Source of the DNA: PSRI01 sp041484195
GTDB lineage: Bacteria; Bacteroidota; Bacteroidia; Chitinophagales; Chitinophagaceae
Direction of reading: 5' to 3'
NCBI GenBank assembly: GCA_041484195.1
Contig: JBGPHC010000041.1
Span: 1-29,988, forward strand
Length of the DNA: 29,988 bases
The position numbers and the translations under genes were made by a program. The notes beneath the pieces are model-generated. The model was not told the origin of the DNA. It saw only the letters and a program-made list of their open reading frames with translations, and ran no database searches. Positions 1 to 7,647 of this stretch are shown here, in pieces (within the stretch, counting starts at the first letter, position 1; each line of letters begins with the position of its first letter).

Positions 1-242
1 TGAAAATTTTGAGAACAGGATTTGGAATTTTGGTGGCGAGTGAGGACACACGCCACGGCGATAAAAAATAGATATTTTTCTCTTGATAGATTTGAAGAAA
101 GATTTGAGATCAAGTGTGGTTCATGAGGACACGAACCACAGTGCGAGAGAGATATTTTGAAAAGGCATTTTTCATTTTGAAAATTTTGAGAACAGGATTT
201 GGAATTTTGGTGGCAAGTGAGGACACAGGCCACGGCGATAAA
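1..242. repeat. Long direct repeat with 177-base period
   Basis: Bases 1-65 recur at 178-242 with only two substitutions (positions 38 and 51 against 215 and 228). The first 37 bases are identical. The copy begins at the first base of the window, so the repeat probably continues upstream. The repeat includes an AT-rich lead (AAAATTTTGAGAACAGG) followed by one hairpin of the array, so the larger unit is an AT-rich spacer plus hairpins. Confidence 0.8.
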
Positions 243-342
243 TAATGATATCTTGAGGGGGCACAAACTACGGAAGTGCCTCGGGAGGACGCAAATCACG
301 ACGGAAGGAGTTGAAGTGAGGTTCGTGAGAACACAAACCACT
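1..342. repeat. Array of six related hairpin repeats
   Basis: Six related elements lie at about 33-56, 116-139, 210-233, 253-273, 275-300 and 315-342. The best copies consist of an outer stem, a GTG/CAC inner stem and a four-base loop AGGA (AGAA in the last). At 33-56 the outer stem is GTGGCG/CGCCAC; at 116-139 it is GTGGTTC/GAACCAC; at 315-342 it includes GGTT/AACC. The paired changes between the first and second copies keep the stem, which hints at structure being maintained. Copies four and five are degraded. Most copies are followed by a purine-rich CGGCGA or ACGGAAG-like tail. No protein-coding gene fits here. The function is unknown: it could be a REP-like mobile hairpin or a structured RNA. 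Confidence 0.7.
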
Positions 343-701
343 GTAGGAGCGGATGTGAAGAGCCCCATTCCCTGCCGACTCCTGGAGTTTATAGTTATTT
401 TATGTATCACAAGGCCCACAAAGGTTTCGCGAAGGGCACAAAATTTTCAGTATCCCTTACGACCATTGCGGTTCGTAGCGCTCTTTGCGCTACTTCCCTT
501 ACAAATTATTAAAATCTTTTGCAAATATTTCGAAACCCATGTCCACGCATCGCATTTAAAATGCCGGCCGAACGACTCATGGTCTTTAGGTAATCGGATT
601 CGCTTTATTATCAGGAGCAGGTTTTCAATTTTACGCAATTGCAGCAAAATTTCTTCGGCGCAGATGGCCTCGAGGTAATTTATCTGACAATGTGCCGCTG
701 C
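343..701. other. Gene-free region left of ychF
   Basis: No convincing gene is visible. A minus-strand frame around 530-690 reads like protein (an EEILLQLRKIENLLLIIKRI segment followed by DAWTWVSKYLQKIL). It has no ATG start and is preceded by an in-frame stop just below the ychF stop, so it could be the remnant of a small gene. I do not recognise the family. The rest is the 408-442 repeat and the 475-493 hairpin. Confidence 0.4.
408..442. repeat. CACAAAGG / TTTCGCGAAGG type repeat
   Basis: This stretch repeats CACAA-type words around GGTTTCGCGAAGG. On the minus strand it reads as TTTGTGCCCTTCGCGAAACC followed by TTTGTGGGCC. It resembles dispersed intergenic boilerplate that I recall from Bacteroidota genomes, but I cannot search for other copies. 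A perfect 7-bp hairpin (GTAGCGC, loop TCTTT, GCGCTAC) follows at 475-493. It has no T-tract, so it is not a convincing terminator. Confidence 0.4.
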
Positions 702-1805
702 CTATACATTAAACCTGAAATGCATAATGTCCCCGTCCTCCACAACATAATCTTTGCCCTGGATGGCTAATTTGCCCGCATCCCGGCAAGCGGCTTCTGA
801 ACCATAATGGATGAAATCGGCATATTTGATCACTTCGGCCTTGATGAATCCTTTTTCAAAATCGGTGTGGATGACCGCGGCGGCCTGCGGAGCCAGTGTG
901 CCCCTTGTAATGGTCCAGGCTCTCACTTCCTGAACGCCTGCAGTGAAATAGGTGATCAGGTCAAGCAAATGATAGGTGGATTTGATCAACCTCGTAACGC
1001 CACTCTCGTGCAGCCCCAAATCTTCCAGGAACATTTCCCGGTCTGCATAGTGTTCCATCTGCGCTATCTCGCTTTCAATGGCCGCGCTTATGAGCAGGAT
1101 TTCGGCATTCTCGTCCTTCACTAAGTTTCTAATTGCTTCTGTATATTTATTTCCCTTCACAACGGATTTTTCATCCACATTACATACATAGATGACGGGT
1201 TTCATGGTCAGGAGGAATGTATCCGAAAGAAATTTTTCCTTATCTTCCTTACTTACTGCAAAAGTCCTGGCATTCTTCCCCTGCATTAAATGGGTTTTCA
1301 ATTGTTGAAGAATTTCCAGTCCCCGCACCTGTTCCTTGTCACCACTCGTGCGCGTTACTTTTTCTATGCGATTGATTTTCTTCTCGATGCTGTCGAGGTC
1401 TTTCAATTGCAGTTCTGTATCTATGATTTCCTTGTCCCTAACCGGGTCCACTGTTCCATCCACATGAATCACATTATCGTCCTCAAAACAACGAAGTACA
1501 TGGATAATGGCATCGGTATTCCTGATATTTCCGAGGAATTGGTTGCCCAGTCCCTCACCTTTGCTGGCGCCTTTTACCAGTCCGGCTATATCCACTATTT
1601 CCACGGTGGTGGGCACCACACGGTTAGGCTTCACGAGTTTTTCCAGTTCGATCAATCGTTGATCCGGAACCGTTATCACCCCAACATTGGGTTCAATGGT
1701 GCAAAACGGAAAATTTGCCGCCTGTGCCTTGGCGTTGCTGAGAGCGTTGAACAAAGTCGATTTTCCCACATTGGGCAATCCCACAATACCTGCTTGTAAT
1801 GCCAT
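702..1805 (-). CDS. ychF: Redox-regulated ATPase YchF (Obg-like, OLA1 family)
   Basis: This is a 367-residue member of the universally conserved YchF/OLA1 subgroup of TRAFAC P-loop NTPases, which prefer ATP and bind ribosomes. The P-loop GLPNVGKS is at residues 9-16, the DIAG switch II motif at 72-75, and NVDE at 209-212 replaces the NKxD guanine-specificity motif, as expected for an ATP user. The C-terminus forms the TGS domain (about 280-366) and ends in the usual FRFNV. The length is normal for the family, so the ATG at 1805 is well supported. It stands alone on the minus strand, divergent from the nuo operon, with a leader of roughly 135 bases if the TACCTTTG box at 1947-1954 is its promoter. 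Confidence 0.97.
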   Translation of the reverse strand: MALQAGIVGLPNVGKSTLFNALSNAKAQAANFPFCTIEPNVGVITVPDQRLIELEKLVKPNRVVPTTVEIVDIAGLVKGASKGEGLGNQFLGNIRNTDAIIHVLRCFEDDNVIHVDGTVDPVRDKEIIDTELQLKDLDSIEKKINRIEKVTRTSGDKEQVRGLEILQQLKTHLMQGKNARTFAVSKEDKEKFLSDTFLLTMKPVIYVCNVDEKSVVKGNKYTEAIRNLVKDENAEILLISAAIESEIAQMEHYADREMFLEDLGLHESGVTRLIKSTYHLLDLITYFTAGVQEVRAWTITRGTLAPQAAAVIHTDFEKGFIKAEVIKYADFIHYGSEAACRDAGKLAIQGKDYVVEDGDIMHFRFNV

Positions 1806-1946
1806 AGTTTAATTTAAGATTAGAATAGGCAACTTGTAATGAAGTTGTCCTGATTCAAAAAAATGATCCCATCATCAGCGGCATGAATCTCGCCACAAGG
1901 GAAAATCCAATTCCCGCCTACGTTCGGGCCATCATTTTTCGAGGCG

Positions 1947-1954
1947 CAAAGGTA
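1947..1954 (-). promoter_or_regulatory. Putative ychF promoter (-7 box)
   Basis: On the minus strand this reads TACCTTTG, an exact match to the Bacteroidota -7 consensus TAnnTTTG. No clear TTG -33 element sits 19-21 bases upstream. It lies about 140 bases before the ychF start. An inverted repeat in the leader (AAAAATGAT at 1859-1867 against ATCATTTTT at 1931-1939) and a small hairpin (CAACTT/AAGTTG, 1830-1847) could fold in the transcript. Confidence 0.4.
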
Positions 1955-2052
1955 ATGTCCTCTCAGTTAAATCTGAAATTTGAATAATCCCTGCAAAATG
2001 AGCCGAAAATTATCTGCATCATCCATGAAATGCAGCGTGGTACTGCATGTTG

Positions 2053-2075
2053 AAAATTTGTTATCCACAAATTTT
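2053..2075. promoter_or_regulatory. Dyad enclosing a DnaA-box-like sequence
   Basis: AAAATTTG (2053-2060) and CAAATTTT (2068-2075) form a perfect 8-bp inverted repeat. The seven loop bases together with the start of the right arm read TTATCCACA, a perfect match to the DnaA-box consensus TTATNCACA (2061-2069). The flanks are AT-rich. I see no second box nearby, so this does not support an origin. It could be an isolated DnaA site, another operator, or chance. Confidence 0.3.
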
Positions 2076-2605
2076 GTATTTTAAAAAAATGATTTAATTT
2101 GAAGGACATTTTGTTCTCTTCAATTCTGATTTTTATGGGCACCCTTCAGCACATAATGCGAGTCCAGGGACCTACGGTTTGCGCCGCCGGCCCGGGTAGT
2201 TCATTGTGTCAGGCCCGGGAAATGCTGGCCGAAAGGAAAGCGGGGCGGTTGAGGGTGGCCAAAAAAGGAAGATTGGTAGTACCATATGAAGAATGGAATT
2301 GCTGCTTATCAATTACGGCCCATGCAAGCTTTTCAAGGGAAACCATCGGAAGAATCTGTCCTGCCGATCGTCCTGCTTCACCAACTTCGGACGAACCTAC
2401 ACAAGATCGAATTCAATTAAAGCAAAATAAAGGTATTCGTCATTTTCCTGAATGGCCTTATTATGCATTGGCGCTATATAAGCGAATGTCCTTTTAATTT
2501 TTCGCAGCCCCGAGTCTGAATGCCGATTGTTGCCGGCTCTATTGTTTATCATCATTCGGTACCCGTCCGCACCCCCGCGTAAGATGCTTCTTCTGAAAGA
2601 TGGAA

Positions 2606-2613
2606 TAGGTTTG
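2606..2613 (+). promoter_or_regulatory. Putative nuo operon promoter (-7 box)
   Basis: TAGGTTTG matches the Bacteroidota -7 consensus TAnnTTTG and lies 19 bases before the nuoA ATG, which would give a very short leader. The base run where a -33 TTTG should lie (2583-2586) reads GATG, only a partial match, so this call is tentative. Confidence 0.35.
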
Positions 2614-2632
2614 CTTAAATCATGACCGAGTT

Positions 2633-3088
2633 ATGCACGGAAACGAAAATCATTTGCCCGTTTTTTGGCCTCTGCTGCTCTACGCAGGTTTGGTGGCCAT
2701 ATTATTGGGAGCGATCCTGTTATTGTCTTATGTGCTCGGGCAACATCATAAAGACCGGGCGACAAATCTTCCTTATGAAGGCGGCGTACAGCAAACCGGT
2801 TCCGCCCGTTTAAGGTTCTCTGCACAATTCTACCTGGTAGCAATGCTATTCGTAATCTTCGATGTGGAAGCCGTCTTCATCATGTTATGGGCTCTTGGAT
2901 TATACCAACTTGGATGGGTGGGATATGCAGGCATCAGCATATTTGTAATTCAATTGGTAGTGGTTTTGATATACGAATGGGGTATCGGCGCGCTGGATTT
3001 TGGTCCGGATGGTAAAAAAATAATCAAGGCCTACAGGAGAAAAATGGGTTTAAAGAAATCGCAGCCCAGAAGGCCGATTATGAAATAA
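2633..3088 (+). CDS. nuoA: NADH-quinone oxidoreductase subunit A
   Basis: NuoA is a small membrane subunit at the joint between the hydrophilic and membrane arms of complex I, next to the quinone site. The 151-residue protein has three hydrophobic segments (about 10-35, 65-90 and 97-120). It carries the conserved NLPYEGG-like loop near residue 45-50, with its quinone-pocket loop character, and the FDVEAVF motif around 81-87. Length matches the E. coli protein (147). It is the first gene of the operon. The 139-base gap to nuoB carries an inverted repeat. Confidence 0.96.
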   Translation: MHGNENHLPVFWPLLLYAGLVAILLGAILLLSYVLGQHHKDRATNLPYEGGVQQTGSARLRFSAQFYLVAMLFVIFDVEAVFIMLWALGLYQLGWVGYAGISIFVIQLVVVLIYEWGIGALDFGPDGKKIIKAYRRKMGLKKSQPRRPIMK

Positions 3089-3149
3089 AGATTTTTCCGG
3101 AAAGATGTATCGCTGGCGCAGGCCCACTACAGGATTGAAGATGAGAATT

Positions 3150-3176
3150 ATGGTCGCGAAGAATAATTACGACCAT
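3150..3176 (+). other. Inverted repeat in the nuoA-nuoB spacer
   Basis: ATGGTCG (3150-3156) and CGACCAT (3170-3176) are perfect 7-bp arms around a 13-base loop. There is no T-tract, so a terminator is unlikely. An mRNA stability or processing hairpin between the first two genes is possible. Confidence 0.35.
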
Positions 3177-3227
3177 TTGAAATGAAATTCATTCATAAAA
3201 TTCCCCAAGGAAATTGGGACCCATACT

Positions 3228-3866
3228 ATGAAATGGTGGTTGACTAAGGCAAATGACCCTACCGGCAATATTTCCGGAAACGGCAGCATGGAAGAAACGG
3301 TGAGCAAGAGTATCATGCTCACGAGTATGCAGGACTTACTCGCATGGGGAAGAAAGAATTCCTTGTGGCCATTCCATTTTGGGTTGAGCTGTTGTTTCGT
3401 TGAGATGGCTACCAGCATTACCAGCAAATATGATGTTGCCCGGTTTGGAGCTGAAGTAATCCGGGGAACACCCCGTGAAGCGGATGTGATGGTGATCGCG
3501 GGTACTGTATTCATCAAGATGGCTCCCATCATTAAGCGGCTGCACGAGCAAATGATGGAACCACGTTGGGTGATATCCATGGGAAGCTGTTCCAACAGTG
3601 GGGGCATGTATGATATTTATAGCGTAGTACAGGGAGTGGATAAATTCCTGCCGGTAGATGTTTATGTGCCGGGCTGCCCGCCCAGACCGGACGCATTCAT
3701 GCAGGGACTGGTTTGTTTAAGCGAAGCGGTTGGTAAAGAAAGACGGCCACTCAGTTGGGTGATTGGCGAACAGGGTGTGATTAAACCACAAATGATTTCA
3801 ATGAAAGAACAAAAGAGAGAAGAGAGAATGAATATGGTGAATTTCAGAGGTGTGGACGAAATATAA
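3228..3866 (+). CDS. nuoB: NADH-quinone oxidoreductase subunit B
   Basis: NuoB carries iron-sulfur cluster N2, the last electron carrier before quinone. All four cysteine ligands are visible: the adjacent Cys55-Cys56 pair in FGLSCCFVEM, Cys121 in GSCSNSGG, and Cys150 in VPGCPPRP. The 212-residue length, the NWGRKNS-like lead (AWGRKNSLWP) and the C-terminal extension ending in DEI match the E. coli type of NuoB rather than the shorter alphaproteobacterial type. The upstream ATG at 3182 is out of frame, so 3228 is the natural start. It lies 82 bases before the nuoCD gene. Confidence 0.97.
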   Translation: MKWWLTKANDPTGNISGNGSMEETVSKSIMLTSMQDLLAWGRKNSLWPFHFGLSCCFVEMATSITSKYDVARFGAEVIRGTPREADVMVIAGTVFIKMAPIIKRLHEQMMEPRWVISMGSCSNSGGMYDIYSVVQGVDKFLPVDVYVPGCPPRPDAFMQGLVCLSEAVGKERRPLSWVIGEQGVIKPQMISMKEQKREERMNMVNFRGVDEI

Positions 3867-3948
3867 AGTGAAAGGGTAAGCGAAGATGCTTGGATAGTGG
3901 GTTTTGTTTTGGAATTCAGATCGATCAGATCACTAATTCCTTCCAGAT

Positions 3949-5700
3949 ATGATGCTTGATGCTGATAACATATTGCAGCTCTTGCAACAACGGTTTGCTA
4001 CGGACACATTCACAGAGCAGCGAACCGTTGATGGTATACCTACAATTTGGGTACCCGAAATGAAGATTGTGCCCATTGTCCAATTTCTCAAGTCAAACCT
4101 TCCCCAGCCATACCGGATGCTTTATGATCTGAGCGCCATCGATGAACGTAATCGTACCAGGAGAGAAGGACAGCCCCCAGCGGATTTTACAGTTGTATAT
4201 CATTTATATTCTCTTGACAGAAACAGTTTTGTCCGGTTGAAGCTTCCTTTGCAAGGAGAATATCCCTCACTGCCTTCAATACACGAAGTATTCAGGAATG
4301 CTAATTGGTACGAAAGAGAAGTGTACGATATGTTTGGAATCCGGTTCAACGGTCATCCCCACCTGGAACGCATCCTCATGCCGCTCACCTGGCAAGGCCA
4401 TCCTTTGAGAAAGGAACATCCGGCCAGGGCCACTGAAATGGGGCCTTTTAAATTATGGGAAGAAAAAGAAGTCATTGAGCAGGATGCATTGGAATTCAAG
4501 CCTGAAATGTGGGGTATGCAGCGCCAGACAGAGGACGCGGATTTCATGTTCCTGAATATCGGTCCGCAGCACCCGGGCACACATGGTGTTTTGAGGATCG
4601 TGCTACAACTGGACGGAGAAGACATTGTGGACGCAGTGCCTGAAATAGGATTCCATCACCGGGGTGCGGAAAAGATGGGAGAACGCCAGAGCTGGCATAC
4701 TTATATTCCATATACTGATCGTGTGGACTACCTGGGAGGCGTCATGAATAACCTTGCCTACCTCTTGTCGGTTGAAAAACTGGCGGGCATTGAGATTCCG
4801 GATAGAGCGAAAGTGATCAGGGTCATGCTTTGCGAATTGTTCCGCATATCGAGCCACCTGGTATGGTTCGGAACATTTGCGCAGGATGTAGGCCAATTAT
4901 CTCCCGTGTTCTACATGTTCACCGACAGGGAAAAAGTATTTGATATTGTAGAAGCCATTTGCGGCGGAAGAATGCATCCTAATTGGTTCCGCATTGGCGG
5001 CGTCGCGCAGGACCTTCCGGGTGGATGGGAAAAACTGGTCAGGGATTTTGTGGATTATTTTCCGAGAAAGTTGCGTGAATACAATAATATGGTTATCCGC
5101 AACAGCCTGTTCAAGGCACGCACCAAAGGAATCGGCATCTATAGCCAGGAAGAAGCCATCGAATGGGGCATCACGGGCGCCGGACTGAGGGCCTGCGGAT
5201 TGGAATGGGATTTCAGGAAGAAACTACCTTATTCAGGATACGAAATGTTTGACTTTGACATTCCGATTGCGCAGAATGGCGACTGCTTTGACCGGGCCGT
5301 TGTGCGGGTTGAAGAAATGCGTCAGAGCCTCAGGATCATTGAACAATGCCTTAATCAGATGCCTGCCGGAAATTATAAGGCAGACCATCCGCTCACTACT
5401 CCTCCTATCAAGAAACACACCATGGAAGATATTGAGACCCTGATCACCCATTTCCTGAATGTGAGTTGGGGCCCGGTGATTCCTCCTGGAGAAGCCATGA
5501 GCTGCATTGAAGCGACCAAGGGAGCGAATAGCTACTATATGATCAGTGATGGTAACACGTCCGCGTATCGCTCACGGATACGTACACCCTCATTTCCGCA
5601 TATGCAAATGGTGCCCTATATAAGCAAAGGATATACCGTGGCTGACCTGCTTTCCATATTGGGAAGCGTGGACTATGTGCTGGCCGATATTGACCGGTGA
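3949..5700 (+). CDS. nuoCD: NADH-quinone oxidoreductase fused subunits C and D
   Basis: A single 583-residue chain joins NuoC (about 1-180) to NuoD (about 195-583). The NuoC part contains the signature NWYEREVYDMFGI (119-131). The NuoD part starts at FLNIGPQHPGTHG (202-213) and includes PEIGFHHRGAEKMGERQ (231-247), which lines the quinone chamber close to cluster N2. The chain ends in the usual DIDR. The fusion characterises the E. coli-type 13-subunit enzyme; most complexes I have two separate proteins. The start could be either of two adjacent ATG codons. It acts in the Q-module at the base of the peripheral arm. Confidence 0.97.
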   Translation: MMLDADNILQLLQQRFATDTFTEQRTVDGIPTIWVPEMKIVPIVQFLKSNLPQPYRMLYDLSAIDERNRTRREGQPPADFTVVYHLYSLDRNSFVRLKLPLQGEYPSLPSIHEVFRNANWYEREVYDMFGIRFNGHPHLERILMPLTWQGHPLRKEHPARATEMGPFKLWEEKEVIEQDALEFKPEMWGMQRQTEDADFMFLNIGPQHPGTHGVLRIVLQLDGEDIVDAVPEIGFHHRGAEKMGERQSWHTYIPYTDRVDYLGGVMNNLAYLLSVEKLAGIEIPDRAKVIRVMLCELFRISSHLVWFGTFAQDVGQLSPVFYMFTDREKVFDIVEAICGGRMHPNWFRIGGVAQDLPGGWEKLVRDFVDYFPRKLREYNNMVIRNSLFKARTKGIGIYSQEEAIEWGITGAGLRACGLEWDFRKKLPYSGYEMFDFDIPIAQNGDCFDRAVVRVEEMRQSLRIIEQCLNQMPAGNYKADHPLTTPPIKKHTMEDIETLITHFLNVSWGPVIPPGEAMSCIEATKGANSYYMISDGNTSAYRSRIRTPSFPHMQMVPYISKGYTVADLLSILGSVDYVLADIDR

Positions 5701-5759
5701 TACGGTAGCCGGAATTGATCTTGATTCAGGAATCTGCCCGGAAAGGCATATTCAAATAA

Positions 5760-6233
5760 ATGGTAAGCATGCTGACTACAACAGAAATAAAAGCTATTGA
5801 ACATGAGGTATCACTCGTGCCTCATAAAAAAGCCGCGGTGATCGAGGCCCTGAAGATCGTGCAGCAACAAAGAGGATGGGTGAGTGACGAATCCCTGGGA
5901 GCCGTGGCGGATTACCTGGGAATGAGCCACGCGGAAGTGGACAGCGTCGCCACTTTTTACAATCTCATTTTCCGAAAGCCCGTAGGGAGGCATATCATAT
6001 TGCTATGCGACAGCATTTCCTGTTATGTTATGGGATACAGGAATTTATATGCGGCACTGCAGGTACAATTAAATATCAAATTCGGCGGTACCACAAGCGA
6101 CCAGCGATTTACATTATTACCGAACCCTTGCCTCGGATGTTGCGACCGGGCGCCGGCCCTGATGATTGATGAGGACTTATATACGAATGCGGAACCCGAA
6201 AATTTGGAAGCGATATTGGCAAAATATACCTGA
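5760..6233 (+). CDS. nuoE: NADH-quinone oxidoreductase subunit E
   Basis: NuoE is the thioredoxin-like [2Fe-2S] subunit of the NADH-oxidising module and holds cluster N1a. The four ligands are Cys83, Cys88, Cys124 and Cys128, with C-x4-C and C-x3-C spacing as in E. coli. An extra cysteine sits at 127. The N-terminal helical bundle ends in VATFYNLI (63-70), a family hallmark. The 157-residue length is normal. An in-frame ATG three codons downstream is an alternative start. Next comes an 87-base gap containing a short ORF before nuoF. Confidence 0.96.
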   Translation: MVSMLTTTEIKAIEHEVSLVPHKKAAVIEALKIVQQQRGWVSDESLGAVADYLGMSHAEVDSVATFYNLIFRKPVGRHIILLCDSISCYVMGYRNLYAALQVQLNIKFGGTTSDQRFTLLPNPCLGCCDRAPALMIDEDLYTNAEPENLEAILAKYT

Positions 6234-6244
6234 ATGAAAATCAG

Positions 6245-6340
6245 ATGAACTGGTTCAATTCCGAAGAGGATGTTGAAAAATATTTGAAAAAAAATACAAA
6301 ATCAAAAAATAGCTTTCCCAATGGAGCGTCCACTTACTGA
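6245..6340 (+). CDS. Possible 31-residue small ORF overlapping nuoF start
   Basis: An ATG at 6245 opens a frame of 31 codons, beginning MNWFNSEEDVEKYLKKN, that stops inside the first codons of nuoF (overlap 20 bases, different frame). The peptide is hydrophilic, with an acidic-then-lysine-rich helix-like start. It could be a translated leader coupling ribosomes onto nuoF, or chance in an A-rich spacer. I recognise no family. Confidence 0.2.
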   Translation: MNWFNSEEDVEKYLKKNTKSKNSFPNGASTY

Positions 6341-7598
6341 GCATATTCATCCTGACCGGCCACCATTCAATCTCAAAGAGTATGAAGCGGTGGGGGGATA
6401 TGCCGCAGTACGAATGGCGCTGAAAGAATGGAGCCCTAAGCAACTACAACAGGCGGTGCAGGAAAGCAACCTGAAAGGACGTGGTGGAGCGGGTTTTAAT
6501 ACGGGACTGAAATGGAGTTTTGTGCCCATGGATGACAGTGCGGCACAAACGAAATATGTGATTGCGAACGCTGATGAAATGGAACCGGGAACATTCAAGG
6601 ACAGACTCCTGCTGGAGGGCAGTCCCCACCAACTCATTGAAGGAATGATTCTCGCTGCCTTTGCCATACAAGCTAATACCTCTTATATATTCCTGCGGTT
6701 CGCCTATAAGAAAGCAGCCAGCATATTGAGACAGAGCCTGCAGGAAGCCTATGAAGCGGGATATCTTGGAAAAAATATTCTCGGCACCGGATTCAATCTC
6801 GACATGCACTTGCATACGGGTGTAGGACGATATATGTGTGGAGAGGAAACTGCATTATTGAACGCGCTGGAAGGGAAACGCGCCACACCAAGAGCCAAGC
6901 CCCCTTTCCCACAGGTTAGCGGCTTGTATGGGAAGCCAACCATCGTGAATAATGTGGAGACATTCTGCTGTGTGCCACATATAGTGAATAAGGGAGCTGC
7001 CTGGTTCAGGAGTTTGAGTAAGAGTGAAGATGCCGGAACCAAATTATATGGAGTAAGCGGCAAAGTGAATCGCCCTGGAATATGGGAATTACCCATGGGA
7101 GTAACGGTTCGTGAATTGCTGGAAGAACACGCAGGCGGTATGAAAAAAGGCCTGGGTTTCAAGGGTGCATTGCCAGGTGGAGCCTCCACCGATTTTCTCA
7201 CCTCCGAACACCTGGACGTAAAGATGGATTTTAAGTCGGTTGCCGAAGCGGGTAGCCGTTTAGGTACGGGAACCATGATCGTACTGGATGATGCCACATG
7301 CCCGGTTGGATTTGTGCATAACCTGCAGCATTTTTTCGCACAGGAAAGCTGTGGCTGGTGTACTCCCTGCCGGGAAGGCCTGCCTTGGGTGGAAAAGATA
7401 TTATTGAGCCTGGAAAACGGTGAGGGTAGGGAAGAAGACCTGGACCTTTTGAGGATGCATACTAACCTTCTTGGGCCGGGTAAAACTTTTTGCGCATTGG
7501 CTCCCGGCGCTATGGAGCCTTTGGAAAGCGCGTTGAAATATTTCGGAGATGATTTTAGGAAACATATTCAACAGAAGAAATGTCCATACCATAATTGA
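6321..7598 (+). CDS. nuoF: NADH-quinone oxidoreductase subunit F
   Basis: NuoF is the catalytic NADH dehydrogenase subunit, binding NADH, FMN and cluster N3. The glycine-rich GRGGAGF motif (53-59) and NADEMEPGTFKDR (83-95) form the nucleotide and flavin sites, and YMCGEETALL (171-180) is present. The [4Fe-4S] ligands are Cys344, Cys347, Cys350 (ESCGWCTPCREG) and Cys391 (GKTFCALAPGA). The 425-residue length is normal, and the segment after the cluster closely follows E. coli NuoF. It sits between nuoE and nuoG, which complete the N-module. There is a 49-base gap to nuoG. Confidence 0.97.
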   Translation: MERPLTEHIHPDRPPFNLKEYEAVGGYAAVRMALKEWSPKQLQQAVQESNLKGRGGAGFNTGLKWSFVPMDDSAAQTKYVIANADEMEPGTFKDRLLLEGSPHQLIEGMILAAFAIQANTSYIFLRFAYKKAASILRQSLQEAYEAGYLGKNILGTGFNLDMHLHTGVGRYMCGEETALLNALEGKRATPRAKPPFPQVSGLYGKPTIVNNVETFCCVPHIVNKGAAWFRSLSKSEDAGTKLYGVSGKVNRPGIWELPMGVTVRELLEEHAGGMKKGLGFKGALPGGASTDFLTSEHLDVKMDFKSVAEAGSRLGTGTMIVLDDATCPVGFVHNLQHFFAQESCGWCTPCREGLPWVEKILLSLENGEGREEDLDLLRMHTNLLGPGKTFCALAPGAMEPLESALKYFGDDFRKHIQQKKCPYHN

Positions 7599-7647
7599 GC
7601 CTTGCGGAGCTGAAGATCCGGATGCTTAAAAATAGAGGATACTCATT

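Larger units (their letters stand above)
1806..2632. other. Gene-poor region between ychF and nuoA
   Basis: This 827-base stretch holds no gene I can name. A plus-strand frame from a TTG at 2099 to a stop at 2497 could encode 132 residues. It has no recognisable domain, no credible start context and an unusual Cys/Arg/Gly-rich composition, so I do not call it a gene. Inside it GGCCCGGG occurs twice (2189-2196 and 2212-2219); because CCCGGG is self-complementary, the two can pair as a strong hairpin. The left part carries the ychF leader and a dyad around a DnaA-box-like sequence. Confidence 0.5.

Noticed and set aside
1..342. CRISPR array
   Set aside because: Repeat spacing is irregular, repeats are diverged hairpins, and no cas genes are near.
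475..493. Intrinsic terminator
   Set aside because: The 7-bp hairpin lacks a following T-tract on either strand.
199..678. 159-residue plus-strand ORF across the hairpin array
   Set aside because: It is the translation of the repeats (recurring VRTQTT words) running on into the low-complexity spacer; no start context or domain.
2061..2069. Replication origin
   Set aside because: Only one DnaA-box match, with no cluster, no dnaA or other origin-linked genes.
6749..7297. 182-residue minus-strand ORF inside nuoF
   Set aside because: Antisense shadow of nuoF; Ser/Pro-rich with no recognisable domain.
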